This document shows, piece after piece, positions 46,050 to 56,559 of a DNA stretch of 64,000 bases. The stretch is taken from contig NZ_AODE01000033.1 in NCBI RefSeq assembly GCF_000525855.1, positions 1 to 64,000 of the forward strand, read 5' to 3'. The position numbers and the translations under genes are program-made. Source of the stretch: Listeria cornellensis FSL F6-0969 (GTDB lineage Bacteria > Bacillota > Bacilli > Lactobacillales > Listeriaceae). Numbering within the stretch: the stretch's first letter is position 1; the number at the start of each line of letters is the position of its first letter. Below the pieces are notes generated by a model. It saw only the letters and a list, made by a program, of their open reading frames with translations, searched no databases and was not told where the DNA came from.

Positions 46050-46839
46050 ATGAATATTTTCAAACGTTTTGCAAAAAAGTATCTACTCCCCAGAGGATAT
46101 CGCAACATTTCGAGCGGATAAAATATGGAAATCGATTCTTTACATAATTCTCATTTCGATTCTGATTTTTTTACCAATCGGCTACCACACAGCGACTGCC
46201 GCAAATGATGCCATGAAAGTTGGCGCAGATACGATTAAAAATGATATTCCTGATTTCACCGTGGAAGATGGAAAACTCGTTTCTGATGCTGACAAACCAA
46301 TCACCATCGACCAAGGTAGCGTCTTTTTCGTCTTCGATTCGACGGATAGCCTGACCACAGACCAAGTCGATAATCAACTCGGTTCTGCGGACAGCGCCAT
46401 CGCTTTTTTATCGGATAAAATTTATATTAAAGCGCCTGGTGTGGATCAATCGGTAAGCTATGCGACTGCGGGAATTAAATCCAAAGATGATTTGGTGAGT
46501 TTCTACCAGTCAATGGAAGACTTGTCAAAATACTTTATCCCGATTTTACTCGGTATCATTTTAATCGCGATGATTCTTGTTTCCTTCTTCAAAGTCGCGC
46601 TCTATGCCCTATTTGGATATATTATGAGCGGGTTTGGTCGCATGGGAATCAGCTATTTCAACAACTGGAATATCGCGGCATACAGTATGACGCTCGCAGC
46701 TGTGTTCACGATGATTATGTACTGGTTCCAAATCGCGGTTCCTTACCTTTCCACCATCAACATGGCCGTCAGCTTCTTCATTATTTTCCTAGTGATTCGG
46801 CAAATTCCACCTACAGATCAAAAACAACCTATCAAATAA
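46050..46839 (+). CDS. DUF1189 membrane protein, frameshift near start
   Basis: 262 aa after removing one A from the A6 run at 46073-46078, which joins MNIFKRFAK to SIYSPEDIATFRADKIWKS, the usual DUF1189 N-terminus. One TM (about 30-50), an extracytoplasmic domain of about 110 residues (KVGADTIKNDIPDFTVEDGKL, ITIDQGSVFFVFD), then three to four TM helices. DUF1189 proteins are widespread in Firmicutes and have been tied to envelope or maltodextrin functions; role here unknown. A terminator follows. Confidence 0.82.
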
Positions 46840-46847
46840 TTCAATCG

Positions 46848-46897
46848 GAAAAGACTGTATCTTGCGCAATATTTATGCGACTGGATATAGTCTTTCC
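46848..46897 (+). terminator. Terminator after the DUF1189 gene
   Basis: GGAAAAGACTGTATC pairs imperfectly with GGATATAGTCTTTCC across a 20-base loop. Confidence 0.6.
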
Positions 46898-47096
46898 ATT
46901 TGATATGGTGTACAATAATTGGTGTTAAAACTTCCTTTTTTAGCCTTTTCAAATTCTTATAACAGTGACACAATGCCGTTTTCTCACCAATTTCTAATAA
47001 ACAAGATGGATGATTTTTCACACGAATAGTGGTATGATTAGTAATGCATTAATAATAACAAATCCTGCACGTAAGGATTATAAGGAGCGAATCGCT

Positions 47097-48209
47097 TTGA
47101 CAGAAAGAACACATAGATCAAATACCCGGCCCGTAAAGGTTGGTAATTTGACCATAGGCGGTAGTAATGAGTTATTTATCCAGAGTATGGCCACAACGAA
47201 AACGCATGATGTAGAGGCAACGGTTGCTGAAATCCATCGTCTCGAAGAAGCTGGGTGCCAAATTGTTCGTGTCGCCGTCCCTGATGAGCGCGCGGCGGAT
47301 GCCCTTGCAGAAATAAAAAGCAGAATTTCGATTCCACTCGTAGCTGATATTCATTTCGATTATCGCTTAGCTTTAAAAGCAATCGAGGCTGGTGTCGATA
47401 AAATCCGGATTAATCCCGGTAATATCGGCCGTCGTGATCGTGTTGTTAAAGTCGTGAACGCGGCAAAAGCAAAAGGAATTCCGATTCGTATCGGGGTCAA
47501 CGCTGGTAGTCTCGAGAAGAAATTCATCGAGAAATACGGCTATCCTACGGCAGAAGGTATGGTAGAAAGTGCGCTAGATCATATCAAAATTCTAGAAGAC
47601 CTCGATTTCCATGATATCATCGTATCCCTTAAAGCATCCGATGTGAACTTGGCAATCGAAGCCTACGATTTAGCTTCTAAAGCGTTCGATTATCCGCTAC
47701 ATTTAGGAATCACAGAATCAGGTACACAGTTCGCCGGAGGTATCAAAAGTGCCGTCGGTCTTGGTGCGATTCTTAGCAAGGGCATCGGAAATACGCTTCG
47801 TGTTTCCCTTTCTGCCGATCCTGTAGAGGAAATTAAAGTAGCGCGTGAGGTGTTGAAATCATTCGGTCTTTCATCCAATGCTGCGACACTTATCTCGTGT
47901 CCAACATGTGGTCGTATCGAAATCGACCTAATCAGCATCGCGAATGAAGTAGAAGAATACATTTCCACAATCAAAGCGCCGTTAAAAGTTGCCGTGCTTG
48001 GTTGCGCCGTAAACGGTCCTGGTGAAGCTCGTGAAGCCGATATCGGAATCGCCGGTGCTCGTGGTGAAGGACTTCTCTTCCGTCACGGTAAAATCGTTCG
48101 TAAAGTTCCCGAAGAAACAATGGTGGAAGAACTGAAGAAAGAAATCGATATTCTAGCTGAGGAATATTTCGCTAAAAAAGCAGCGGAAGAAGCCGAAGCT
48201 GCAAAATAA
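47097..48209 (+). CDS. ispG: 4-hydroxy-3-methylbut-2-enyl-diphosphate synthase
   Basis: Penultimate step of the MEP isoprenoid pathway. 370 aa from TTG 47097, with AAGGAGCG upstream; the longer frame before it is not protein-like. TIM-barrel half: [22 protein letters not shown] and INPGNIG. Fe-S half: SCPTCGR and [10 protein letters not shown] supply the three cysteine ligands. The partner enzyme IspH is encoded later in this window. Confidence 0.95.
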   Translation: MTERTHRSNTRPVKVGNLTIGGSNELFIQSMATTKTHDVEATVAEIHRLEEAGCQIVRVAVPDERAADALAEIKSRISIPLVADIHFDYRLALKAIEAGVDKIRINPGNIGRRDRVVKVVNAAKAKGIPIRIGVNAGSLEKKFIEKYGYPTAEGMVESALDHIKILEDLDFHDIIVSLKASDVNLAIEAYDLASKAFDYPLHLGITESGTQFAGGIKSAVGLGAILSKGIGNTLRVSLSADPVEEIKVAREVLKSFGLSSNAATLISCPTCGRIEIDLISIANEVEEYISTIKAPLKVAVLGCAVNGPGEAREADIGIAGARGEGLLFRHGKIVRKVPEETMVEELKKEIDILAEEYFAKKAAEEAEAAK

Positions 48210-48218
48210 TCCAAAAAA

Positions 48219-48254
48219 AACGTCGATGCCAATTGTTGCGCATCGACGTTTTTT
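48219..48254. terminator. Bidirectional terminator after ispG
   Basis: AACGTCGATGC / GCATCGACGTT stem with A run before and T run after. It also serves the small minus-strand gene at 48263. Confidence 0.88.
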
Positions 48255-48262
48255 CTTTTATT

Positions 48263-48439
48263 CTATTTCCTACCTGATTTCAGCTTTTTGAAAATAAAGT
48301 ATTTCAATGTCCACGATGCAGCGACCAATAAAATCAAACAGAATAACTGTAACTCAAAAGTGAATTTTATCCAAATTTTAAAAGAGATTAAAACAACGAC
48401 AATAATGAATCCTACCAGAAAGCTGTTTTCTTTCTTCAT
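48263..48439 (-). CDS. 58-aa two-TM membrane protein
   Basis: ATG 48439 preceded by GGAGGGG at six bases. MKKENSF, then hydrophobic LVGFIIVVVLISFKIW (about 8-23), short loop, LFCLILLVAASWTLKYFIF (about 33-50) and a basic end (KKLKSGRK). The tail ends nine bases from the shared terminator. Small but well formed; family unknown. Confidence 0.65.
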   Translation of the reverse strand: MKKENSFLVGFIIVVVLISFKIWIKFTFELQLFCLILLVAASWTLKYFIFKKLKSGRK

Positions 48440-48684
48440 GCTTTTCCCCTCCAGATACTGCCTAATAGATGCGTGTTATACCATTATGTAACTTTATCCT
48501 ATATCTGATAATTCAAACATCGAATGCTAGCCTATTGTAGCTCATTTGCTTTCACCGCCAATCTTTGTTACCATAGTTAAGGTCAACTAATATACAAACC
48601 CGAATGGAGCTATTTCACCGTTTCATTCTTGTTTATTTGCTAGATTCTACACAGAAACTTATCTAGCAATGAAAGTGAGGAATT

Positions 48685-50226
48685 ATGGGAACAAAAAAGG
48701 AAACTTCGCACAAAATTACAAATGTATTTTGGATCACGCTGGCCATCACGCTTGTCTTCGTTACAATCGGCATGCTAACGCCAAAAGGTCTAGCTAGCGT
48801 AACCGCGAACATTCAAAATTTTATTACAACAACATTTGGCTGGTACTACTTAATTTTCGTTTCAGTCATCGTGATTTTCTGCTTTTACTTGATTTTTAGT
48901 CCGATTGGATCGATCAAACTCGGTAAAGCGGGAGAAAAACCAAAATATTCAACTATTTCTTGGTTCGGTATGCTGTTCAGCGCTGGAATGGGCGTTGGGC
49001 TCGTATTCTGGGGCGCGACGGAGCCGTTATCTCATTATGCGATTTCGAGTCCTGAAGCTGCACCTGGAACAAATCAAGCGTTAATGGACGCGCTCCGTTT
49101 TTCCTTTTTCCATTGGGGAATTCATGCTTGGGCGATCTACGCTTTCGTTGGGCTGACGCTTGCCTACTTCCAATTTAGACATGACAAGCCAGGACTTATT
49201 AGCGCAACGCTTGACCCGCTTCTTGGAAAATGGATGAAGCCTTCCGTCCGCGTGACGATTGATGTTATTGCCGTATTCGCGACGATTGTCGGTGTTGCGA
49301 CAACGCTTGGCTTTGGTGCGACGCAAATCAATGGCGGTTTGTCCTTCTTATTTGACATTCCCGTTAGTTTTAAAGTTCAGATTATCATTATTGCCATCGT
49401 TACCGTCCTGTTTTTGACTTCTGCCATGAGTGGGCTTGGTCGCGGTATGAAGTGGCTCAGCAACACGAATATGGTGTTGGCCGTCCTTCTGATGATTATC
49501 GTTATTGTCGTTGGCCCGACCTTGTTGACGCTAAATATGATGACCGACGCTACCGGCGCTTATATGCAAAATTTTATCGGTATGAGCTTCCGGACTTCAC
49601 CGGTTGATGCGGCGGGTCGTGAGTGGATTAATAGCTGGACTATTTTCTACTGGGCTTGGTTTATTTCTTGGTCACCGTTTGTCGGTATTTTTATCGCGCG
49701 TGTTTCCAAAGGTCGCCGAATCCGTGAATTTTTAGCTGGTGTTATCCTGTTGCCGACGCTACTTAGTATTGTCTGGTTCGCTGTTTTTGGAACAGCATCT
49801 ACGTCCGTTCAACGCGCTGGCTTTGACTTAACGCAACTGAAAACCGAAGAAGTCCTGTTTGGTACTTTCAACCACATGCCGCTGGGATCGCTACTTTCTG
49901 TCATCGCGATTTTCTTGATTGGCGTATTTTTCATTACATCTGCTGACTCGGCCACGTATGTGCTTGGTATGCAAACGATGAACGGCGTGATGAACCCTGC
50001 GAATCGTGTCAAATTTATTTGGGGCATTATTCAGTCGCTCATTGCTTCGATTCTACTTTTCAGTGGTGGTTTAGAAGGCTTGCAAAATATGCTAATCATC
50101 GTCGCCCTACCGTTTTCGTTTATTATGCTTTTGATGATGCTCTCGCTGTCCAAAGCATTGCGAAAAGAACGGCGCGACCTTGGCCTTTATATCAAACCAA
50201 AATCCTTGCGCAAGTCAAATTCTTAG
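48685..50226 (+). CDS. BCCT-family betaine/carnitine/choline transporter
   Basis: 513 aa, twelve TM segments. Signature segment FGMLFSAGMGVGLVFWGATEPLSHY (TM3, with Gly-rich Na-site residues) and TM8 region NSWTIFYWAWFISWSPFVGIFIARVSKGR, with the tryptophans of the substrate box. It resembles BetL/OpuD secondary transporters for glycine betaine. GTGAGG precedes the ATG. With OpuC it gives two routes for osmolyte uptake in this window. Substrate inferred. Confidence 0.92.
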   Translation: MGTKKETSHKITNVFWITLAITLVFVTIGMLTPKGLASVTANIQNFITTTFGWYYLIFVSVIVIFCFYLIFSPIGSIKLGKAGEKPKYSTISWFGMLFSAGMGVGLVFWGATEPLSHYAISSPEAAPGTNQALMDALRFSFFHWGIHAWAIYAFVGLTLAYFQFRHDKPGLISATLDPLLGKWMKPSVRVTIDVIAVFATIVGVATTLGFGATQINGGLSFLFDIPVSFKVQIIIIAIVTVLFLTSAMSGLGRGMKWLSNTNMVLAVLLMIIVIVVGPTLLTLNMMTDATGAYMQNFIGMSFRTSPVDAAGREWINSWTIFYWAWFISWSPFVGIFIARVSKGRRIREFLAGVILLPTLLSIVWFAVFGTASTSVQRAGFDLTQLKTEEVLFGTFNHMPLGSLLSVIAIFLIGVFFITSADSATYVLGMQTMNGVMNPANRVKFIWGIIQSLIASILLFSGGLEGLQNMLIIVALPFSFIMLLMMLSLSKALRKERRDLGLYIKPKSLRKSNS

Positions 50227-50258
50227 AGGTATGATGGATGAGAAGGAGTGAAGACAAG

Positions 50259-50856
50259 ATGAGAGATTTAAACTATGTCGTTCTTGATTTTGAAACTGCC
50301 AATGGTTCGCGGACGAGTCCTTGTTCGATTGGAATGGTCAAATATCTGAACGGCGAAAAGCATTCCGAATACTATCAATTAATCAATCCTGAAGAAGATT
50401 TCTACCCTTCCAATATTCGCGTCCACGGCATTTATCCAGAAGACGTGTGGGAATCGCCGAATTGGTTGGAAGTCTATCCAAGTATTATTAACTTTATCGG
50501 CGATTTACCAGTCGCGGCCCATTTTGCAACGTTTGATATCAATGTTTTCCGCGCTACAACGGAGAAATACGATCTGCCATTACCCGCAAATCTCTATTTC
50601 TGTTCCTGCGTATTATCGCAAAAAATATTGCCATTACGTTCGCATAAGTTGAACCTTGTTGCCGATTATTTTGGCATCACATTTGAACATCACCACGCGT
50701 TGGAAGATTCCATCGTTGCGGCTGATATCGTGTGTGAGCTCGCCAATATCCAGCAGGTCAACACGATTTCCGAGTTAGTCGATTCGATTGGTTATCAGTT
50801 TGGACAAATAAATGGTACTAATTTTGTAACCAAGAAAAAAAACGCGTTCCCGTTGA
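50259..50856 (+). CDS. DnaQ-like 3'-5' exonuclease, frameshift at C-terminus
   Basis: 198 aa after correction. DEDDh motifs: VVLDFETANG (Exo I), HFATFDINVFRA (Exo II) and HHALEDSIVAADI (Exo III). ATG 50259 follows AAGGAGTG. The A8 run at 50835-50842 read as seven gives a stop at 50856, just within the terminator hairpin; as written the frame runs on for 170 bases across the opposite zurR gene, which is not credible. Role in DNA repair or trimming is inferred; it is not the polymerase subunit. Confidence 0.85.
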
Positions 50857-50870
50857 TGGGGGCGCGTTTT
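50839..50870. terminator. Terminator between the exonuclease and zurR
   Basis: AAAACGCG / CGCGTTTT with inner TCCC / GGGG pairs; serves convergent genes. Confidence 0.85.
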
Positions 50871-50877
50871 CGTGTTT

Positions 50878-51306
50878 TCATCCAACTTTTGCGAGACAAT
50901 CTGGACATTTTCCATACACTTCAAACTTGTGACCTTCGACCTGATAACCCGGCAATGCTTCTTCCAAGAAATCCATCGGGCACATCCGAATTTCGCGCGT
51001 TTTCCCACATTCCATACAAATAAAATGGTGATGATGTTCTTCATGCGCACACGATAACCGGAAATGTTTCTCGCTCGACAACTCGGTTTCCTCAAATAAA
51101 TCCAATTCCACAAATAAAGACAAATTACGGTAAATTGTATCAAAACTAATTCCTGGAAAATCCTCTTTCATGCACTCCAAAACTTCTTTTGCCGTCATAT
51201 AACGATTTTTTCGTGCAAACAGGTTAATTAGAAATTCGCGCTTATCCGTATGTTTGTAGCCTTTTCGCTTCATTAACTGCAATGCTTCATTAGCTGTTAG
51301 AGACAT
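50878..51306 (-). CDS. zurR: Zinc uptake regulator Zur (Fur family)
   Basis: 142 aa from ATG 51306. N-terminal winged helix ([38 protein letters not shown]), then the metal-sensing part with [15 protein letters not shown] and a second CPDC near the end: the two CxxC pairs of the structural zinc site. Last gene of the zinc uptake operon, 35 bases after the permease. A Zur-type box precedes the operon, so autoregulation is expected. Confidence 0.93.
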   Translation of the reverse strand: MSLTANEALQLMKRKGYKHTDKREFLINLFARKNRYMTAKEVLECMKEDFPGISFDTIYRNLSLFVELDLFEETELSSEKHFRLSCAHEEHHHHFICMECGKTREIRMCPMDFLEEALPGYQVEGHKFEVYGKCPDCLAKVG

Positions 51307-51341
51307 TCGAATCACTTCTTTCGGCTATCGCCAGTTTTTGT

Positions 51342-52166
51342 TTAATTTTTTTGAACACTAATCGTTATAACGAGAATCAAGACAGAGATAATAACAATCG
51401 AACCACCTGGAGCTAGGTCGAGGTAAAAAGCACTCACAAGGCCGCCTATCACCGATATTTCCCCGAACAGAATCGCATAAGCAATGGTCTGTTTAAAGCC
51501 GTTAGCGATACGAATTGCGGCTGCTACGGGCAACGTCATAAGAGACGACACTAGTAGAATCCCAACAATGCGCATACTGGACGCAATCACGAGCGCTACT
51601 AACAACATGAAAATCACATCAACCACTTTTGCAGGAATTCCTGAGGCATTCGCGTACTCTTCGTCAAACGATAGCAAAAATAGTTCTTTATACAAGAAAA
51701 ATACAGTGAGTAATACGATAAACGCAGTCGCCAAAATCGTCCACATATCCGATGTACTCACAGCGCTGACACTTCCGAATAAGTAGCTGAAAAGGTCCGT
51801 ATTAAATCCATTTGCAAGCGATATAAAAATAACACTGAATCCCATCCCCGCCGACATAATAATCGGTATCGCCAGTTCTTGGAATTGCTTATACACATTG
51901 CGTAGTTTCTCCATCAATAGAGAACCACCGACTGCAAAACCGAAGCCAAGATACAGCGGATTCAGCGCCACGAGTGGTAAATACATCTTGCTTAAATAAA
52001 GGCTCACCGCGATGCCCGCCAAACTGACATGACTTAGCGCATCCGCCATCAAGGAAAGCCGCCGAACCACGATAAAACTTCCCAAAAGCGGTGCCACAAT
52101 CCCGATCACGATGCCGACGATAAACGTATTTCGGATAAAATCGTATTCAAACAGGTTCGCAATCAC
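51342..52166 (-). CDS. zurM: Zinc ABC transporter permease
   Basis: 274 aa, eight TM segments, ZnuB/MntB family; VRRLSLMADALSHVSLAG is the conserved cytoplasmic loop. Starts at GTG 52166, overlapping the ATPase gene by 20 bases. No binding protein is encoded in the operon. Confidence 0.93.
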   Translation of the reverse strand: MIANLFEYDFIRNTFIVGIVIGIVAPLLGSFIVVRRLSLMADALSHVSLAGIAVSLYLSKMYLPLVALNPLYLGFGFAVGGSLLMEKLRNVYKQFQELAIPIIMSAGMGFSVIFISLANGFNTDLFSYLFGSVSAVSTSDMWTILATAFIVLLTVFFLYKELFLLSFDEEYANASGIPAKVVDVIFMLLVALVIASSMRIVGILLVSSLMTLPVAAAIRIANGFKQTIAYAILFGEISVIGGLVSAFYLDLAPGGSIVIISVLILVITISVQKN

Positions 52167-52911
52167 AATGTGTCACCCCAATCCGACTCGCCTCAAGCGC
52201 CTCAAGTTCTCGTTCCTCTAAGTACAACTGATAATCAACGGCCGTCCCGTCAAAAAGCACCTTCGTATTCATGCTGACAATATGATCCACATACGAATTC
52301 ACCGCTAAAATATCATGCGTCACAAGCAACATCGTAATATCCTCTTTCGCATTCAGCTCTTTCAACAACTCGTAAAAAGACGCCACATTCTGCGCATCAA
52401 TACCGACTGTCGGCTCGTCCAAAATCAGTACTTCCGGTTTACTCACAAGCGCGCGGGCGATAAAAACACGTTGCTGCTGCCCACCAGAAAGCTCGCCGAT
52501 ATTCCGCCCCGCAAACCGTCTCATATCCACAATGTCTAGCGCCTCATAGACCGCTTCAAAATCATGGCGATTCAACCGACGAAACATTCCTTTCTTCTTC
52601 ACCAAACCGCTAGACACAACTTCCTTCACCGTCGCCGGAAAAGCACCGTTAAACGCATTGGATTTTTGCGATACAAAGCCAATTTTAGACCAATCCTTAA
52701 AGTCTGCGTGCGGCTTTCCAAACAACGTAATCTCTCCTTGTTGTGTTTTTAGAAGCCCTAAGATCAGTTTCAGCAAGGTCGATTTCCCAGAACCATTGGG
52801 CCCGATAATCCCGGTGAAACTCCCTTTTTTGATTGATAAGTTGATTCTCTGGAGCACTTCTTCTTTATCGTAATGGTAGGAAATGTTCGCTACCTTTAAT
52901 ATCTCATCCAT
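52147..52911 (-). CDS. zurA: Zinc ABC transporter ATP-binding protein
   Basis: 254 aa. Walker A GPNGSGKSTLLK, signature LSGGQQQRVFIARAL, Walker B VLILDEPTVGID, H-loop LLVTHD. C-terminal acidic and Cys/His-containing end (GVTHCDCEPV) may bind metal. First gene of zurA-zurM-zurR; AAAAGGAG upstream. Confidence 0.93.
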   Translation of the reverse strand: MDEILKVANISYHYDKEEVLQRINLSIKKGSFTGIIGPNGSGKSTLLKLILGLLKTQQGEITLFGKPHADFKDWSKIGFVSQKSNAFNGAFPATVKEVVSSGLVKKKGMFRRLNRHDFEAVYEALDIVDMRRFAGRNIGELSGGQQQRVFIARALVSKPEVLILDEPTVGIDAQNVASFYELLKELNAKEDITMLLVTHDILAVNSYVDHIVSMNTKVLFDGTAVDYQLYLEERELEALEASRIGVTHCDCEPV

Positions 52912-52983
52912 ACCTTGAAAAAACTCCTTTTATACTTAAAAATCACTACTTCATTCTAGTATACATAAAAAAGCCGAACCTGT

Positions 52984-53004
52984 AAATCGTAATGACTCTT
53001 ATTT
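52984..53004. promoter_or_regulatory. Zur box upstream of the zinc operon
   Basis: AAATCGTAAT-G-ACTCTTATTT: the first half matches the Zur consensus AAATCGTAAT exactly and the second half partly. It lies about 75 bases before zurA and between it and the divergent gene at 53078. Confidence 0.72.
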
Positions 53005-53077
53005 ATCATTTTTATTCGTTTATCAGATGATTAATGAACCACGATAAAGGGAAAGCACAAATATGGAGGTGCTTGAA

Positions 53078-53792
53078 ATGAAACTAATCTGGATGTATCT
53101 GTGCTTTGTGATCATGGTTGGCATCAATGCACTCGCTAATATTTTGCCGCTGAATGGCCTCAATACTGGCGAAATTTCCAATCGACTCGATGTCTTATTT
53201 ACACCGGCAGGGTATGTATTTGTTATTTGGGGCGTTATTTATATCAGTTTATTCCTATGCTTATCGCGCTGACTTTCAACCGAAAAAATGTGACGACAGC
53301 ACTCGCCTTTTCATTTTCCATCACGTCTTTATTGAATGGTTTATGGATTGTTTGCTGGCATTATGGTTATTTTTTAGGATCGGTTATTGTCATGCTATTA
53401 CTGTTAGTCGGACTCATCACACTGTATAAAGCACAACAAATCGTGACAAAATCGCTCGTTTGGAGGGCACCAATCAGTCTCTATTTAGGCTGGGTCAGCG
53501 TGGCAACTATCGCGAATATTTGTTACTACATCACTTGGAAGGAAATCACCAGCTTTTTTAGGGGCTTGGTGAGGTTGCTTGGACGATTGCGCTACTCATT
53601 ATTGCGACGCTTATCGCTTATACTTTCCGAGTCCGCGAAAATGATTGGATCGCGCCACTTGTCTTCGTCTGGGCGTTCGTCGGCATCTACGTTCGCGTGC
53701 TGGATTGGAACGCCTTCGTTTCGTACACAGCACTGATTTTGGCAATTGTATTGTTCTTGGCAAGCTTCATTCCGATTCGTCGGAGAACCTAG
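53078..53792 (+). CDS. TspO-related tryptophan-rich membrane protein, two frameshifts
   Basis: About 238 aa if one base is restored near 53240-53260 and another near 53555-53565 (AGGGG). The segments in three frames, in order: [42 protein letters not shown] and [44 protein letters not shown], ending IPIRRRT. These are TM helices of the large TspO/MBR-like type. Both lesions are deletions, unlike most others here, so a real pseudogene is possible. ATG 53078 follows GGAGG. Confidence 0.65.
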
Positions 53793-53797
53793 GTGTT

Positions 53798-53832
53798 AAA
53801 AGTGCGTTTTTCCGAGTGGAAAACGCATTTTG
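53798..53832. terminator. Bidirectional terminator
   Basis: AAAGTGCGTTTT / AAAACGCATTTT stem between convergent genes. Confidence 0.8.
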
Positions 53833-54642
53833 CTAGATTATTTTACGCATTTGGATTTGTGTTGCTATTTTTTCGAAGCCTTTATCCAGTAAAACAGGGA
53901 TATATTCACTTGTCACGACTTCATTAAATACCGCGCAGGAAATGCCGCCATATGTGTCATAAAAAGCCTGTAATAAGTCTAAAATCTGCTCTGGCGCGTT
54001 ATCTAGTCTCACTTGCAAAAGAATCAAATTATCATCCGAAGCCCCATACACAATATAGCCTAATTGCTTCTCCTTCCGCCAAATAGTCGCGATTTTATGA
54101 TGTGCTGCAATCCTATTTTGCCATGGTAACGCATCCTCTTCCAGCGCTATGTAATCGTTCGGATCGCTTACTTCTTTTAACTGATAACCGACAACCTCGT
54201 AATCCTGCAAGTTCCCAGTGAGATAAATCAATTCGTTTATTTCGGTGTAGCCTAGCTTTTGATAGAGTCCCAGCGCAGGAACATTCTCCGAAATCACCTC
54301 TAAACGCGACTCAGCCACTCCCTGCTCTCGGTAACCCACAAAAAGCCGCTCCAAAAGTTGACGCGATACGCCCATTTTTCTAAATCTCGGCACAACTGCG
54401 AGCCCACCGATCCACGCCATTCTCGTATTTTTGAAATCGCGCGTTCCCGTTAATATAATCGCCGCAGCCTCTCCTTCGACTTTTGCGATAAGCGACTCGT
54501 GTGGGGATTGTTGCAATTTCTCCATCCGTGCGGTGAAACTCGCCTCCGTCATAACAGCCGGTACGAGATAATCTCCAAACGCCTCATTCCACAATGCCAC
54601 TTGTTCCTTTAACGATAGGGTATCCAAACGATGTATCTCCAA
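53833..54642 (-). CDS. GNAT-family N-acetyltransferase
   Basis: 269 aa. The acetyl-CoA loop is VVPRFRKMGVSRQLLERLF (about 88-106, Q/RxxGxG/A type), followed by ENVPALGLYQKLGY (about 125-138). The C-terminal half (KEVSDPNDYIALEEDALPWQ...) looks like a second, degenerate GNAT fold. Monocistronic. Substrate unknown. Confidence 0.82.
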   Translation of the reverse strand: MEIHRLDTLSLKEQVALWNEAFGDYLVPAVMTEASFTARMEKLQQSPHESLIAKVEGEAAAIILTGTRDFKNTRMAWIGGLAVVPRFRKMGVSRQLLERLFVGYREQGVAESRLEVISENVPALGLYQKLGYTEINELIYLTGNLQDYEVVGYQLKEVSDPNDYIALEEDALPWQNRIAAHHKIATIWRKEKQLGYIVYGASDDNLILLQVRLDNAPEQILDLLQAFYDTYGGISCAVFNEVVTSEYIPVLLDKGFEKIATQIQMRKII

Positions 54643-54668
54643 ATCAATCGCTCCTCATGGTAGAAAAA

Positions 54669-54698
54669 GAAACAGCCTACACACGAAGCTGCTTCTCC
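54669..54698 (-). terminator. Terminator after ppaC
   Basis: GAAACAGC / GCTGCTTC (one G-U) with TTTTTC on the minus strand. Confidence 0.6.
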
Positions 54699-54706
54699 TT
54701 CCGTTA

Positions 54707-55633
54707 TTATTTCGCAAAAATCTCTGTCAAAATTGGCACGACTTGCTTCTTACGCGATACAACACCAGCTAGCGGTGCTACATTCGCCGCAAAAACAACA
54801 CCGTATGCCGCTTCGACTTTATCCGTTTTGCTACCAAGCGCAATGGCTACAGAATCATTCGTCAAAATATTGGTGATGACGAATAAATACAAATCAAGAC
54901 CTTTATCAGCAATCCGTTTGCTCATCTCTGCTTCCACTTCTGTTTGGCGAATCAACACGTCTTTTTCATCGACAACATTGATCTGCGCGATTTCTACTTT
55001 TGAACCGCCCATTTCAAATTCTTTGGCGTCCAGCAATAGTTCAGGCACCGTTTTAGTCGTCACATCTGCGCCAGCTTTTAGCATTTCCAAGCCGTATGTA
55101 GCTGTTTCAACTCCCGCGATAGCCGCTAATTTCTCAGCGATTTCTTTATCCTCTGGTGTACATGTTGGTGATTGGTACAACAAAGTATCGGAAATAATCG
55201 CCGAAAGCATAAGACCCGCCGTTGTTTTCGAAATTTCGATGCCTTTTTCCTGGAACATTTTGAAAAGGATTGTCGCCGTACAACCAACTGGTTCCGCGCG
55301 GTAATACAAAGGATCTGCCGTTTCAAAATTAGCGATACGATGGTGATCGATGACTTCTACAACGGTAACATCAGCAATATCAGCTACGCTTTGTTGTTTT
55401 TCATTATGATCTACTAAGCTAACCGTTTTTACTTCATTCGCAACCGTTTCAACAAGGCGCGGCGCTTCTATCTTAAAATAATCAAGGACGAAAGCCGTCT
55501 CGCTGTTGATTTCGCCAAGACGAACCGCTTCGATGTCTTGCCTTTGCGCTTTCTTTAATTCTGCATACGCAATCGCAGAACAAATCGTATCTGTATCCGG
55601 GTTTTTATGTCCAAAAACGAGTGATTTTGTCAT
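54707..55633 (-). CDS. ppaC: Manganese-dependent inorganic pyrophosphatase
   Basis: Family II PPase, 308 aa. DHH-family ligands: GHKNPDTDT (about 8-16), VDHNEKQQS and [12 protein letters not shown] (about 96), and the DHHA2 substrate motif SRKKQVVP near the C-terminus (about 295). Hydrolyses pyrophosphate from biosynthesis in the cytoplasm. Upstream of it, in the same direction, is nfo. Confidence 0.96.
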   Translation of the reverse strand: MTKSLVFGHKNPDTDTICSAIAYAELKKAQRQDIEAVRLGEINSETAFVLDYFKIEAPRLVETVANEVKTVSLVDHNEKQQSVADIADVTVVEVIDHHRIANFETADPLYYRAEPVGCTATILFKMFQEKGIEISKTTAGLMLSAIISDTLLYQSPTCTPEDKEIAEKLAAIAGVETATYGLEMLKAGADVTTKTVPELLLDAKEFEMGGSKVEIAQINVVDEKDVLIRQTEVEAEMSKRIADKGLDLYLFVITNILTNDSVAIALGSKTDKVEAAYGVVFAANVAPLAGVVSRKKQVVPILTEIFAK

Positions 55634-55657
55634 GTTTTTATCTCCTTTATTAGCGCC

Positions 55658-56554
55658 TTATTCGGCTGCTATGATTTTTGTCAAAAGATCTGGATCGAAT
55701 GTTTGACTACGAAGCATCGCAATTTCATGCTTGTATGGCGCTTTCTTATTCTTCTTATCTTCCCCAACATACGGCGTTTCCAGAATCTTAGAAATGTCGT
55801 CCAGCTGCGGATGATGCACGATATAATTCAGCGCGTCAAAGCCAATATGACCAAAACCAATATTCGCATGACGATCTTTATGCGCCCCACGTTCATTCTT
55901 ACTATCATTGATATGTAACACTTTCAAGCGATCCAAACCAATAATTTTATCAAACTGATTCAGAACACCATCAAAATCGTTCACAATATCATAACCAGCA
56001 TCATGCACGTGACACGTATCAAACGTTACAGAAAGCAACTCATTATGCGTCACACCATCCATAATCGCGGCGATTTCTTCAAATGTTCGGCCAATCTCTG
56101 TACCTTTTCCAGCCATCGTTTCGAGCGCTACTTGCACATTTTGATCTGGTTTCAACGATTCATTCAAGCCTTTAATAATTTGCTTGATTCCCGTTTCTGC
56201 ACCTTCACCAACATGCGCGCCAGGATGAAGAACGATTTGTTTCGCGCCAAGAGCCGCTGTACGTGCCACTTCCGATTGCAAAAAAGTGACGCCGATTTCA
56301 AATGTTTCTGGTTTCACGGCGTTCCCAATATTAATAATGTAAGGCGCATGCACCACGATATCCGTGATGTCATGCTCTTTCATATGCGCAAGTCCCGCTT
56401 CAATGTTCAAGTCTTCAATCGGTTTACGCCGTGTATTTTGTGGCGCGCCTGTGTAGATCATGAACGTATTCGATCCATAAGATGCTGCTTCCTGACTTGC
56501 GGCAAGCATCATATCTTTGCCGCTCATCGAAACATGTGAGCCTAATCTTAACAT
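55658..56554 (-). CDS. nfo: Endonuclease IV
   Basis: AP endonuclease, 298 aa, TIM barrel with three zinc ions. Recognised: [67 protein letters not shown] and LETP. Repairs abasic sites. It starts five bases after the cshB stop, so the two probably share a transcript. Confidence 0.96.
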   Translation of the reverse strand: MLRLGSHVSMSGKDMMLAASQEAASYGSNTFMIYTGAPQNTRRKPIEDLNIEAGLAHMKEHDITDIVVHAPYIINIGNAVKPETFEIGVTFLQSEVARTAALGAKQIVLHPGAHVGEGAETGIKQIIKGLNESLKPDQNVQVALETMAGKGTEIGRTFEEIAAIMDGVTHNELLSVTFDTCHVHDAGYDIVNDFDGVLNQFDKIIGLDRLKVLHINDSKNERGAHKDRHANIGFGHIGFDALNYIVHHPQLDDISKILETPYVGEDKKNKKAPYKHEIAMLRSQTFDPDLLTKIIAAE

Positions 56555-56559
56555 GCTAG

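Noticed and set aside
48288-48491. Plus-strand frame of 67 codons
   Set aside because: It is the antisense of a better gene (58-aa two-TM protein) that has a Shine-Dalgarno and terminator.
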